64,000 bases of DNA from Bradymonadales bacterium. GTDB lineage: Bacteria; Myxococcota_A; Bradymonadia; JAFGEP01. Positions 1 through 8,788 of this stretch are shown here, piece after piece (position 1 is the first letter of the stretch; each line of letters opens with the position of its first letter). The notes under the pieces are model-generated. The model did no database searches, had not been told where the DNA came from, and saw only the letters and a program-made list of their open reading frames with translations. The DNA is taken from assembly GCA_016931535.1 (NCBI GenBank), contig JAFGEP010000150.1, positions 1-64,000 of the forward strand, given 5' to 3'. Made by a program: the position numbers and the translations under genes.

Positions 1-3000
1 CAGCTCCTCACGTAGCCGTTCCAGCTCCTCGTCCTTGGCGGCCAGCGCCTGCTGGACCTCCTCGGTGGCACCGCCGGCTGCTGCCTCGATGGAAAGCAGT
101 CGATCCTGAGTCCCAGCCAGCTCACTCTGCAGACTCTCCAGCTGGGCTTGCATGTCTGTGAGCTGGTGGACCTTCTCGTCGAGCTCCTGGCGTGCCATCT
201 GGAGGTCTTCCTCTCGTGACGCCAGGGTCTGCTGAACATCGGTTGTTTGTTGGGCAGCCTGCTCCTGGGCGGAAACCAGCTCCTGTTGGATCTGCTCCAG
301 TTGAGTCTGTAGCGATTCCACCTGTCCGGTGAGATCACTGACCAGGGCATCGCGGTGAGCGAGATCTTGCTGCAGATTGGAGAGCTCCTCTCCGCCGGCC
401 TGAGTCGATTCCAGGGTTTCGCGGGTTTGTCGCAGGTCTTCATGTACCTGTGCGAGCTCACCCCGGGTCTGATCCAGCTCCGCATAGGCGCGTTCCAGCT
501 GGTTTCGGGCTGTTTCCTGCTCGTCCTGGGACTGCTGCGCCTCGTTGCGCAGCAGCTCGATCTCCTGGCGCAATGCGCTCAATTCCTGATCCTTGGCAAC
601 CAGGGCTTGTTCGATCTCTTCGGCCTCACCACTGGCTGTCGCTCTCACGGACAGTAGCTCGTCCTGAGCTTGGTTGACCTCTTGTCGCAGCGCATCCAGC
701 TGGTCTTGGGCCGCGCTCAGCTCTTCCCGCAGCAGATCCAGTTCATTGTGGGATTGGTCCAGCTCCTCGCGGGATCGATCCCGCTCCAGGTGGAGCTGTT
801 CGGCATCGGACTGCAGCTGCCCCACCTGCAACCGGAGTTCGTCCAGCTCGTTATCTCGGGCGGTGAGTTGGTCTCGGAGGATCTGTGCCTCGTCGCCGGT
901 GCTGCGGAGTTCATCGAGCTCCTGCTGGAGTGTGGTGAGCTCGTCAGTGAGCGTCCCAATCTCCTGTTGGGCGGAGTTCAGCTCCTCTTCTGCCGCCGTG
1001 AGCGAGGAGGTGAGGTCTTCTGCTTCCATGGCGGAGACCTCGAGCATGGCCAGCCGCTCCCTCAACGACTGGTGCTCGTCGCGCAGCTCTTGCAGCTCGG
1101 CATCCTTGTGCGCCAGCTCCTCCTCTGCTGCACCAGCTTCTTTCAGGAGACTGCGAGCATCTTCGAGCTCTGCTCTCTGTTGCTCCAGCTCCTCTTCCAG
1201 CTGGTCGGCCCTGCTGGTGGCGGCTTCCGCTTGTTCGCTGTGTTCGGTCACCATCGTGCGGAGCTGGTCCAGCTCCTCGGTGGCCTCGGCTTTTTCCCGG
1301 AGTTGTTCGTTCTCCTCGATCAGGTTCTTGATGTCCTCTTCGAGGGACTGGAATATCTCTTTGTGTTCGGCCAGCTTCTCTCTCAGTCTCTCGACCTCGA
1401 CCTCACTCTCTTGGGCACGTCGAACCTCTTCCCGCAGGACGGTCAGCTCGTTCTGGGCCTCGTCCTGGAGGGACCTCAAGTTGTCGATCTCCGTGTTGGC
1501 GTGTGCCAGGTCGCCTTCCAGCGTGCTGACCGCCTCTTCCGCCTCGTCCAGCCGCTGCTGATAAGCGGACAGCTGATCCGAGGAGGGGGTCGCATCGACG
1601 AGGTCCTGCAACGTCCTGTTCTCGTGAGTCAGCGAGCCGAGTTGCTCCTGAAGCGAGGTCAGCTCTGACTCCAGCTCGGCGGTTTTCTGCTTGGCCTGAT
1701 CCCGCTCCGTCCGGGATTGCTCAGATTGTTTGCGGATATGGGAAACCTCCATCTCGAGGTCTTCGATCCGCGCATCCCGCAGGTTGACATTGCGGCGCAG
1801 ATCTTCCAGAGCTTCGGAGCTGACGGCGGTCTGGGCCTTTTCTTCCAGGGATTTCTTGAGCTCGTCTCTCTCCCGGGCAACGGCGTTCAGTCGTGCTTCC
1901 AGATCGAACTGGGCGGCTTCGAGCTCCTGAACACGGGAGCGCAACCGCATGGACACCTCACCACCAGGGGCTGCCTCGAAATCGCGGATCTGCTCCCCGA
2001 TCTGCTCCAGGTCCACCCCCACCGCACCGGCCGCTTCCTCGGCCATCCGAGCGGGCCCCGCAGCGGGTGAAGGGCCGAACGGGCTGGGGCCCCCAGGCGG
2101 TGGACCAAAGGGGCTCGGACCCCCGGGTGGGGGGCCAAACGGCGCCGGGCCTGCAGGCGCCGGGCCTGCAGGCGGCGGGCCGAAGGGGCTGAACCCACCG
2201 GGAGGGGAGGCTGCCTCCATCCTCCCCGAGGGAGGACCGGAGGGCAGAGGCGATGGCGGCGGACTGAACTCACCGGAAAGAGGCCGACCCATCGGGCCGG
2301 GACCGGGAGGTGGAGGACCGAACGGGCTCGGACCCGCAGGGGGAGGACCAAAGGGGCTGATCCCACCGGGAGGGGAGGCTGCCTCCATCTTCCCTGAGGG
2401 AGGACCGGAGGGCAGAGGCGATGGCGGCGGACTGAACTCGCCGGAAAGGGACCGACCCATCGGACCGGGACCCGCAGGGGGCGGGCCGAACGGGCTCGGA
2501 CCCGCAGGGGGCGGGCCAAAGGGGCTGGGACCCCCAGGCGGCGGGCCCATCGGGCCGGGACCGGGAGGTGGCAAACCAAAGGGGCTGGGACCGGCTGGGG
2601 GGGGGCCGAAGGGGCTGGGCGGTGGCGGCCCGAATCCTGCACCGGGTCCACCCGGAGGGGGGCCCAGAGGGGAGATGGTCGGGGGTGGCCCGAGCGGTTC
2701 CATCTCGGTGTCGAAGGCGACTTCCACGCCGGCGGCCGGAGGGGGGGCTGCGGCGCCGATGGCGGGTTGGGCGTAGAAGATCAGCTTGAACTCCCCGCAG
2801 AGCACCTCGTCTCCATCCTTCAGTTCCTGTGATTCGATCCGCTTACCGTTGACAAAGGTCCCGTTCGAGCTATGCAGGTCGAAGACGGTGCATTTGCCGC
2901 TCTGGTAGTCAAAGCGGACCTCGGCATGGCGCCGCGACATGGACGGGTTGTTTACCCGGACCTCGTTTTTTGGGTTCCGGCCGATGGTGATGGTGTCGGT

Positions 3001-3063
3001 GCTGCCATCGATGATGTAGGCGCACTCCTCATTGGTCATATCGAGATAGACGAGCTTTGGCAC
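1..3063 (-). CDS. FHA-domain protein with proline-rich repeats and a long coiled coil (3' end outside window)
   Basis: An open frame of 1021 codons without a stop runs off the left edge, so the C-terminus is missing. I chose a GTG start because a GGGGAG ribosome-binding site lies 7-8 bases upstream and the FHA fold begins at once. Residues about 1-95 form an FHA (phosphothreonine-binding) domain with the typical GRNPKNEVRVNNPSMSRRHAE core and a later SSNGTFVNG turn. Residues about 110-330 are Pro/Gly-rich repeats such as GPSPFGPPPAG. The rest is a heptad-rich Glu/Gln/Leu coiled coil. I infer a cytoplasmic scaffold that docks a phosphorylated partner; no enzymatic domain is visible. A strong hairpin separates it from the upstream kinase-like gene. 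The FHA and coiled-coil calls are firm; the role is unknown. Confidence 0.9.
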   Translation of the reverse strand, partial: MPKLVYLDMTNEECAYIIDGSTDTITIGRNPKNEVRVNNPSMSRRHAEVRFDYQSGKCTVFDLHSSNGTFVNGKRIESQELKDGDEVLCGEFKLIFYAQPAIGAAAPPPAAGVEVAFDTEMEPLGPPPTISPLGPPPGGPGAGFGPPPPSPFGPPPAGPSPFGLPPPGPGPMGPPPGGPSPFGPPPAGPSPFGPPPAGPGPMGRSLSGEFSPPPSPLPSGPPSGKMEAASPPGGISPFGPPPAGPSPFGPPPPGPGPMGRPLSGEFSPPPSPLPSGPPSGRMEAASPPGGFSPFGPPPAGPAPAGPAPFGPPPGGPSPFGPPPGGPSPFGPSPAAGPARMAEEAAGAVGVDLEQIGEQIRDFEAAPGGEVSMRLRSRVQELEAAQFDLEARLNAVARERDELKKSLEEKAQTAVSSEALEDLRRNVNLRDARIEDLEMEVSHIRKQSEQSRTERDQAKQKTAELESELTSLQEQLGSLTHENRTLQDLVDATPSSDQLSAYQQRLDEAEEAVSTLEGDLAHANTEIDNLRSLQDEAQNELTVLREEVRRAQESEVEVERLREKLAEHKEIFQSLEEDIKNLIEENEQLREKAEATEELDQLRTMVTEHSEQAEAATSRADQLEEELEQQRAELEDARSLLKEAGAAEEELAHKDAELQELRDEHQSLRERLAMLEVSAMEAEDLTSSLTAAEEELNSAQQEIGTLTDELTTLQQELDELRSTGDEAQILRDQLTARDNELDELRLQVGQLQSDAEQLHLERDRSREELDQSHNELDLLREELSAAQDQLDALRQEVNQAQDELLSVRATASGEAEEIEQALVAKDQELSALRQEIELLRNEAQQSQDEQETARNQLERAYAELDQTRGELAQVHEDLRQTRETLESTQAGGEELSNLQQDLAHRDALVSDLTGQVESLQTQLEQIQQELVSAQEQAAQQTTDVQQTLASREEDLQMARQELDEKVHQLTDMQAQLESLQSELAGTQDRLLSIEAAAGGATEEVQQALAAKDEELERLREEL
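2161..2496 (-). repeat. Two tandem 168-bp repeats in the proline-rich linker
   Basis: Two nearly identical units follow each other with a period of exactly 168 bases (56 codons), so the reading frame is kept. Each unit holds a GGGAGGGGAGGCTGCCTCCAT-like block and encodes Pro/Gly-rich sequence including SGEFSPPPSPLP. The few differences suggest a fairly recent in-frame duplication. Shorter GPSPFGPPP units flank the pair. Confidence 0.85.
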
Positions 3064-3185
3064 CGTTCTTCTCCCCAGTGGTTGCTCACTTCAACCCGAG
3101 GCAATCTTGGTTCTTTCTGGAATCACAACTGTTTCACAGTGTATCGGTTACCATAACATAGGCCAGACCGGCAAGGTAACCGGAT

Positions 3186-3208
3186 CCAGCGGGCTGCCGC
3201 CCGCCTGG
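3186..3208 (-). terminator. GC-rich hairpin after the UbiB-like gene
   Basis: A 9-base arm (CCAGCGGGC) faces a near-complementary arm (GCCCGCCTGG, one bulge) across a TGCC loop, four bases past the kinase-like gene's stop codon. There is no U-tract, so it may be a weak or Rho-assisted terminator, or a 3' stabilising hairpin. Confidence 0.4.
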
Positions 3209-3211
3209 CTC

Positions 3212-4966
3212 CTATTCCGGTGGTTTGCGCCGCGGTGCCACTAGTTTGGCCAAGAACGACAGACTCAGCTTCCGTGAGCCCGCACCCACCGCGTGCCATG
3301 CCAATCCGACCACGCTCAGGAAGACCGCCAGCAGCATCGCCAGCAAGGTGGCCATCGGTATCCCCAGTATCTTCCAGGGATCGTCCCTGATCAGGATCGC
3401 CGAGGCCACAAACAGACCGGCAGCCAGAACTGCCATCAGGATTCGCGTGGTCATCACGTTCAACTGGCTTCCCAGATCTTCCAACGGCCGGTTGCGCGTC
3501 TCGAAGGTCAAGGTGCCCGAGTTGAGATCCATGAACACCTGGTCCAGGTGCTGCGGCATCTCCCGCAAAAAGGAGGCCAATCCCACCACCGTGGACAGCC
3601 CCGAGGCCAAAAGCCGCTTCCCCGAGTACCGCCGCTGGATCAGCCGCTTCACGAACGGCCGGGCGGTCTGGATGATGTCCAGATCGGGATCGGCGGCCCG
3701 CAACACCCCCTCCACCGTGACCGCCGCTTTGGCCAGAATGGCAAATTCCGAGGTGACCCGAATACGAAGGTTCTGACCCGCCTCGATCAGCTCCTGGATG
3801 AAGCGCGAGGCATCGACTTCGGCCAGCGTCTTCTTCAGGTATCGCCCGCGCAGATCTCCGGCAAGCTCCCGCAGCTGGTTGAGATCCACCCGCCCCAGCG
3901 GCCTCCCCATGCGCAGCACCACCCGGGCGATCCCGTCGTCATCTCCGGTGATGACCGATACCATCAGGTTGATCAGCGTCTGCTGCTGGCCGGCTGTCAG
4001 TCGTCCAGCCATTCCGAAGTCGATCAACCCGAGACGGCCATCCTCCAGCGCCAACAGGTTGCCGGGGTGGGGATCGGCGTGAAACAGACCGTGTTCGAAG
4101 ATCTGGGAGAAGGTGGCCTCCAGCCCGATGGCAACCAGCTTCTTGGCCTCTTGGGAACCCTTCTCCACCTGGTTGATTTTCTTGCCTTTCAGGTACTCCA
4201 TGGTGAGCACCTGCCGGCTGCACAGCTCCCGATACACCCGGGGGATCGCCAGGCCTTCGATGCCGGCCATGTTGGCGGCGAACTCTTCGATGGTGTCGGC
4301 CTCCCCCTCCAGGTTCAGCTCCCCATTCAAGGCCCGATCGAAGGTCTTGACCAGCTCGCCCGGCGAGTACAGCTCCATCTCCTGGATACTGGACTCCAGC
4401 AAGAAGGCGAGCAGGTGCAAAAGGTCCATGTCCGCCTGGATGAGATCCCCCACCCTGGGTCGGATGATCTTGACCACCACCTCGTGGCCTTCATGAGTGC
4501 GCGCGCGATGGACCTGGGCAATACTGGCCGACGCCAGGGGGGTCTCATCGAACCAGGCGTAGCACTCCTCCAGCCTCTGCCCCAGGCTGGTCTCCACCAC
4601 CTTTTTCATCTCCTCGAAGGCGACCGGCGGGGCGTCATCCTGTAGATGGGACAGCTCGGCCACGAAAGAGGCGGGCAAGACATCAGGGCGAGTGGACAGC
4701 ACCTGGCCCAGCTTGATGAAGGTACTCCCCAGCTCCTCCAGGACCTTCCGAAAACGCTTGGCTGCGACATCGGGCTGGTCCAGCGCCGCCAGCTCTTCGT
4801 CATCCGGGCGGACCAGTCGCTTTCCCAGGAAATGGACCAGCCCCTTCTTGGGGACGAACTGGTGGAATCCGTGGCGGGTCAGCACCCGCACGATCTTGCG
4901 AAACCGACTGAAATCGGCCGCCACCGCTGTAACCACTCGGGCTTCGGCATCTTGGGCGCCCGTCAT
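3212..4966 (-). CDS. ABC1/UbiB-family atypical kinase-like membrane protein
   Basis: This 584-aa protein has the full ABC1/UbiB signature: a KxGQ motif (KLGQ near residue 85), the alanine-rich loop ASASIAQVH (145-153), a lysine in VVKIIRP (about 166), the catalytic-loop equivalent HADPHPGN (296-303) and DFG (316-318). Two C-terminal transmembrane helices follow (about 510-570). Family members bind ATP and support isoprenoid-lipid (quinone) biosynthesis or lipid trafficking at the membrane; the substrate here cannot be told. I start at the ATG preceded by AAGGAAGG; a longer frame would overlap the upstream pseudouridine synthase gene by 53 bases. It is the last gene of a leftward run that starts with the MinD-HTH fusion. 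Confidence 0.9.
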   Translation of the reverse strand: MTGAQDAEARVVTAVAADFSRFRKIVRVLTRHGFHQFVPKKGLVHFLGKRLVRPDDEELAALDQPDVAAKRFRKVLEELGSTFIKLGQVLSTRPDVLPASFVAELSHLQDDAPPVAFEEMKKVVETSLGQRLEECYAWFDETPLASASIAQVHRARTHEGHEVVVKIIRPRVGDLIQADMDLLHLLAFLLESSIQEMELYSPGELVKTFDRALNGELNLEGEADTIEEFAANMAGIEGLAIPRVYRELCSRQVLTMEYLKGKKINQVEKGSQEAKKLVAIGLEATFSQIFEHGLFHADPHPGNLLALEDGRLGLIDFGMAGRLTAGQQQTLINLMVSVITGDDDGIARVVLRMGRPLGRVDLNQLRELAGDLRGRYLKKTLAEVDASRFIQELIEAGQNLRIRVTSEFAILAKAAVTVEGVLRAADPDLDIIQTARPFVKRLIQRRYSGKRLLASGLSTVVGLASFLREMPQHLDQVFMDLNSGTLTFETRNRPLEDLGSQLNVMTTRILMAVLAAGLFVASAILIRDDPWKILGIPMATLLAMLLAVFLSVVGLAWHAVGAGSRKLSLSFLAKLVAPRRKPPE

Positions 4967-5003
4967 CACACCCTTCCTTGTTACCCTCTCCCTCTCCCGA
5001 TCT

Positions 5004-5948
5004 TCAGCGCCATTCTCCTCCACCCCGGAGGATCTCTTCGGCTCGCCGGAAGTCATCGGGAACCTCCCCCTCGAACTGGAGTGTCTCGCCCGTCACGGGA
5101 TGGACAAAACCCAAGAGATGCGCGTGTAGCGCCTGTCTGTCAATCAGTCGGTTGGACTGCATCGCCCGACCGCCATAAACCGTGTCCCCGATGACCGGAC
5201 ACCCCCGATCGGCCAGGTGAACCCGGATCTGGTGCGTTCGTCCCGTCACCGGTCGGCATTCTACCCGCATCGCCCCCTGTGAAAACCGATCCGTGATGCG
5301 GTAGCGGGTCACCGCACGTCGCCCTTGATCGACCATCGAGCTGAACCGCTTCCGGTCGCGGGGATCCCGGCCATAGGCCGTGTCAATGATCCCCTCCCTC
5401 TCGAAGAGCCCTGGTCCCCTCAGCTGTGCCACCAACGCCACGTAGAGCTTGGAGATCGTGCCCTGCGCAAACTGCTCGGCCAACCCCTGGTGTGCGGCAT
5501 CGTGCTTGGCCACCACCATCAACCCGCTGGTGTCGCGGTCCAGCCGGTGCACGATCCCTGGCCGCAGCTTGCCGCCAATCCCTGACAGATCGGTGATGCG
5601 GTGTACCAGCACATTCACCAGGGTGTCCTGACTATGCCCCGGGCTGGGGTGTACGACCATCCCCGCCACCTTGTTCAGAACCAGGATGTGATCGTCTTCA
5701 AACACCACCTCGAGCGGTAACGGCGATGGAATCAACGTGGTCGGCCGAGGCTCCCCGATTTCCACCCCAACCCGCTGGCCGACCCGCAGCCGCGGGGAGC
5801 AGCGGGTCTCGACCGAACCGTCGAGCTGCGCCGCTCCCTCCCGGATGAGCCGCTGGACCTGGCAGCGGCTGAGACCGGTCATCTGTGCCAGAAAAGAGTC
5901 GAAGCGCTGTCGGGAAGAGTCCTCATCGACGACCAGGGTGTAGTTCAT
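5004..5948 (-). CDS. rluD: RluD-family 23S rRNA pseudouridine synthase
   Basis: The 314-aa protein has an N-terminal S4 RNA-binding domain (about 12-75) and the RluA-type catalytic domain. HRLDRDTSG places the nucleophilic aspartate at residue 139, the same number as in E. coli RluD. The downstream GRTHQIRVHLA motif is also typical. RluD isomerises uridines in helix 69 of 23S rRNA; RluD rather than RluC is inferred from the S4 domain, length and motif spacing, so the exact target is less sure. The start codon has only a weak AAAGAG ribosome-binding site. It lies 23 bases after the 88-aa gene and just before the UbiB-like gene. Confidence 0.9.
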   Translation of the reverse strand: MNYTLVVDEDSSRQRFDSFLAQMTGLSRCQVQRLIREGAAQLDGSVETRCSPRLRVGQRVGVEIGEPRPTTLIPSPLPLEVVFEDDHILVLNKVAGMVVHPSPGHSQDTLVNVLVHRITDLSGIGGKLRPGIVHRLDRDTSGLMVVAKHDAAHQGLAEQFAQGTISKLYVALVAQLRGPGLFEREGIIDTAYGRDPRDRKRFSSMVDQGRRAVTRYRITDRFSQGAMRVECRPVTGRTHQIRVHLADRGCPVIGDTVYGGRAMQSNRLIDRQALHAHLLGFVHPVTGETLQFEGEVPDDFRRAEEILRGGGEWR

Positions 5949-5971
5949 CTCTTTTGCAGGGAAGCTTGGGG

Positions 5972-6238
5972 CTAGAAAATCTTGGTGCGAATGTGACCGC
6001 GCCCGCCGATGATGATGTCAATGATGGCCCGTTCGTATATGTTGGTATTGTTGACGATCTCCTGGGAAACCTTCTGCTGGTAAAGACTGATCCCCTCCTG
6101 GAGCTCGTCCTTGATCTCTTCAAATAGGGTGTCGTTCTCCAACCCCCGCTGGATCTTCTCGCCATAGTAGATCGAAATATCGCTGGCAATCGCTCTGGCC
6201 AGGCGGTTGGCTGCTTTCTGCTCGTCCGACTTTTCCAT
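5972..6238 (-). CDS. Small helical protein of unknown function (88 aa)
   Basis: I do not recognise this family. The protein is mostly amphipathic helix, starting MEKSDEQKAANRLARAIASD and ending with a short hydrophobic Ile-rich stretch (IIDIIIGG) and a basic tail. It contains no cysteines, signal peptide or clear transmembrane segment. It lies 22 bases after the MinD-HTH fusion gene and 23 bases before the rluD-like gene, so it is almost certainly co-transcribed. Good codon usage and tight packing make it a real gene. Confidence 0.75.
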   Translation of the reverse strand: MEKSDEQKAANRLARAIASDISIYYGEKIQRGLENDTLFEEIKDELQEGISLYQQKVSQEIVNNTNIYERAIIDIIIGGRGHIRTKIF

Positions 6239-6260
6239 GGTTCCCCCGCTTGACGACCCC

Positions 6261-7838
6261 TCAGACCGGATTGGTGCTGTCCGCCTGACGGCGGAGGGCC
6301 AGCTCGGAGAGGTATCGATCCAGCAACGAATCTACCGGTAGATCCAGCACCCGCGCAATTTCTCTGAGATATCCCCGCAAGTAGACCGGCAGCGGCAGCC
6401 GATCCATCGCCTGTTGCTCGATCGCTTCCAGGTGGTGGATCGCAATCCGGGTCCGCAACGAAAGCTCCCGAAGAGAGAGGTGGTGGCTCTTCCTGACCTT
6501 CTGGAGAACCTCGCCGCAATGGCCGCCAAACGAGGGATCCTCCAACGTCGCCCGCGTGGCCGACCTCCCTGCTTCTCGAGGACCGGCCTTCTTCGGGGTG
6601 GCCCCCTGCACGCTCGCCAGCGACCCGCCGGCCCCCCGCTTTGCCACCTCGATCCCGACCTCCGCCGTCGAACCGGAAACCGATGTCCCGGCTACAACCA
6701 ATGGCCTTCCGGATTCCCTGGGGCTGACCGCCGAGACCGCCTTCTCCGCCTCGACGGCACCCGCTCTGTCCGGCTGGGATCGGATCTCGTCCTGGAGCAT
6801 CTGCAACGCACGATAGGTCCGTTCCAGCTCGGTGATGATCTCCTCCCGCTCCGGTCCGGTGAACAGGACCTGTGAGATGGAGGACTCCCTGCGGTAACCT
6901 TCCCATAGCCGCCGATATTGACCGCGCATCTCCGCCGGAGAGACGGCGTCACTCAAGCCTAAAAGCTCGGCCGAAGGGCGGGTGATGGCGGGAGCCTCCG
7001 AAGAGCGTGGCCGAACCTGGTCAAACTCCTCCAGATCGAGAATCCGCCTGGCAAGCTCTTCGGTCTGCACACCCAACCCGAAGCAGCTCGACAGGGGGGT
7101 GCTGCCATCCCCGTGCCGCAGATGAAACCAGCGCCGATCATCGAAATCCACCGGCCCCAGGTACCGAGGATAATGCCCCAACTTCCGCCAGAGCGCGTGG
7201 CACAGCACCTCCCCCAGGTCCCTCTCGCTCGAATCCCGACAGCCGTTCAGCACCAGGTAGGACCTCATCCGACCCGCAGGCACCAGCTCTTTGGCCCGCT
7301 CCCCCATCAGCCGGAGAAACGACCACAGGGTCGTCACAGACCAGGCCTCTGGAGTGGCCACCACCAGCGGAAGATCGGACAAGATCAGCAGGTCGAGCCA
7401 GAACGGCTGCCCACCGGCGGGCAGATCCAGCAGCACGACCTGCTCCTCCAAGCGACGCAGCTTCTCCATCAGCCGCATCGGTGAAGCGCCCGACCCCTTT
7501 CTCGAACCCTCATGCGCCTCGGTCAGGGTAATGACCGCCGGCTCACCCGGGCTGGAACGAAATGCGGCCTCCGCAAGCTGGGATGCCGTCGCAGAAAGAC
7601 CGATCGGACGGCTTGGCCGCCTCTCCGTGCGACAGAGAACCTCGGCGACAATCGGCAGACCCGTGGCGCAATCCACCACGAGCGTGGAAACCTGTCGCCG
7701 ACAGAAGGCGCGCGCCAGCTCCAGTGCCAGAGTCGTTCGCCCACAGCCGCCGGCACCGCTGCCGATCCCGACGAGAAGCGGTCCTTCCCGACCGCCTCTG
7801 GCGCTGCTCAAATGACTCACTGGCCTGCTCGCTTCCAT
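6261..7838 (-). CDS. MinD/ParA-like ATPase fused to a RodZ-like helix-turn-helix domain
   Basis: The 525-aa protein begins with a MinD/ParA-type P-loop, GSGAGGCGRTTLA (about 26-38), followed by LLDLPAGG and a full NTPase core to about residue 265. The P-loop lacks the usual deviant lysine (GCGRTT where ParA has KGGVGKTT), so ATP hydrolysis may be altered. A middle helical region (about 290-360) precedes a low-complexity linker. Residues 441-525 are a RodZ-type HTH: LSLRELSLRTRIAIHHLEAI and PVYLRGYLREIARVLDL. There is no transmembrane segment. I infer a DNA- or polymer-interacting positioning or regulatory ATPase. It is first in its operon, with a good promoter and an inverted repeat just upstream. 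The start has no strong ribosome-binding site. Confidence 0.8.
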   Translation of the reverse strand: MEASRPVSHLSSARGGREGPLLVGIGSGAGGCGRTTLALELARAFCRRQVSTLVVDCATGLPIVAEVLCRTERRPSRPIGLSATASQLAEAAFRSSPGEPAVITLTEAHEGSRKGSGASPMRLMEKLRRLEEQVVLLDLPAGGQPFWLDLLILSDLPLVVATPEAWSVTTLWSFLRLMGERAKELVPAGRMRSYLVLNGCRDSSERDLGEVLCHALWRKLGHYPRYLGPVDFDDRRWFHLRHGDGSTPLSSCFGLGVQTEELARRILDLEEFDQVRPRSSEAPAITRPSAELLGLSDAVSPAEMRGQYRRLWEGYRRESSISQVLFTGPEREEIITELERTYRALQMLQDEIRSQPDRAGAVEAEKAVSAVSPRESGRPLVVAGTSVSGSTAEVGIEVAKRGAGGSLASVQGATPKKAGPREAGRSATRATLEDPSFGGHCGEVLQKVRKSHHLSLRELSLRTRIAIHHLEAIEQQAMDRLPLPVYLRGYLREIARVLDLPVDSLLDRYLSELALRRQADSTNPV

Positions 7839-7847
7839 GCGGCATGC

Positions 7848-7870
7848 GACATCACTGCACCCGCGATGTC
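7848..7870. promoter_or_regulatory. Inverted repeat GACATC-N11-GATGTC before the MinD-HTH gene
   Basis: Perfect 6-base arms with an 11-base spacer lie 10 bases before the start codon, in the transcript leader. The dyad could be an operator (the gene product has an HTH) or a leader hairpin that affects translation. Short arms make chance occurrence possible. Confidence 0.3.
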
Positions 7871-7913
7871 ACACCGTCCGCACGCCCGCTTACCCCTCCG
7901 GTTCCACCCCTTG

Positions 7914-7941
7914 ATTATCGGGATGGAATCCGGCGAGTCAA
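7914..7941 (-). promoter_or_regulatory. Sigma-70-like promoter for the MinD-HTH operon
   Basis: Read on the minus strand: TTGACT, a 16-base spacer, then GATAAT; each hexamer matches the consensus at five of six positions. The predicted start leaves a leader of about 70 bases before the MinD-HTH gene. Confidence 0.6.
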
Positions 7942-8097
7942 CCGCTACCACACCGACCCTGTGTTGTGGCGGGCAGGAAGCCCAAACCGATCCGCTGGCC
8001 GCCTCTCCTCCACTCCGAGAAAAAGCGGCCGCCCATCCCCTGCAAGCGTCCGAGCTGCCCGGCGACAGGCCTGCAACAGGCCCATGCCGCCCATCCT

Positions 8098-8715
8098 TTA
8101 ACGGTTTACGGCCAACTGGTAACTTCCGGCATGCGTCCCGAAACCATCCACGAAAAGGTAGTAGCTGCCCGCCGGCAGGTTCACGATCTCGATCCGGGAG
8201 TGCAACCCTCCCGTGGATCGATCGTCGTCGTTGCAGGCCAACTCCGTGGCCTCACCGTCGCATCCGTCCCGCAGATAGAGCACGGTGTCATATTGCGAGC
8301 TCTCGGTGGTGATGACCACACTGGACGCCGAGGAGAGGCGAAGCAGCCATACCTCGTCCGGAGCCTCGCCTCCACCGCACGTCCCCTGGTATCGGTTGGA
8401 GCTCCCCTGGGTCGAGCCGGTCACCACTTCGCCCAGGACCACCTCCCCCACCAGACCAGGACATTCCGGCAAACCGGCGTCATCGGCCAGATCGACGGAG
8501 ACGTCGGCGGTTGAGGCCGGCCCCAGGCGGGTGCAGCGGCTGTTGATGCACAACAGGCCCAGCTGGCAGTGGCCATCCTGGCGGCACTCCTCCCCCTCTG
8601 CACCATCGGCCAGACCAAGCCCCACAACGGAGCTGCGACCAAAACACCCGCTGGACAAGACGGCCAGCGTCAGGGCAAACAACGCAAGGAAGCTGGTGGA
8701 TCGGAAAGCGCTCAT
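8098..8715 (-). CDS. Lipoprotein with a bacterial pre-peptidase C-terminal (PPC) domain
   Basis: The 205-aa product opens with a lipoprotein signal (MSAFRSTSFLALFALTLAVL) and lipobox LSSGC. A short cysteine-rich EGF-like or Dickkopf-like piece follows (CRQDGHCQLGLLCINSRC), then a beta-sandwich of PPC type ending with LPAGSYYLFVDGFG and GSYQLAV. PPC domains usually accompany secreted peptidases, but no catalytic domain is present, so this is probably a stand-alone envelope or surface lipoprotein. I use the second ATG because it places the signal peptide correctly; no clear ribosome-binding site is visible. Function unknown. Confidence 0.8.
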   Translation of the reverse strand: MSAFRSTSFLALFALTLAVLSSGCFGRSSVVGLGLADGAEGEECRQDGHCQLGLLCINSRCTRLGPASTADVSVDLADDAGLPECPGLVGEVVLGEVVTGSTQGSSNRYQGTCGGGEAPDEVWLLRLSSASSVVITTESSQYDTVLYLRDGCDGEATELACNDDDRSTGGLHSRIEIVNLPAGSYYLFVDGFGTHAGSYQLAVNR

Positions 8716-8788
8716 GATTGCGCTACTTTGGCATACTTCTCGGCAAGAACACAACGCCTACCGCATCCGACCGCGCCGTCCACCGGTT

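Noticed and set aside
670..1668. Leucine- and serine-rich plus-strand frames
   Set aside because: They mirror the coiled-coil coding sequence on the minus strand and have no recognisable domain.
2080..2700. CRISPR-like array
   Set aside because: The repeats are in-frame Pro/Gly codons within a gene; there are no spacers and no cas genes.
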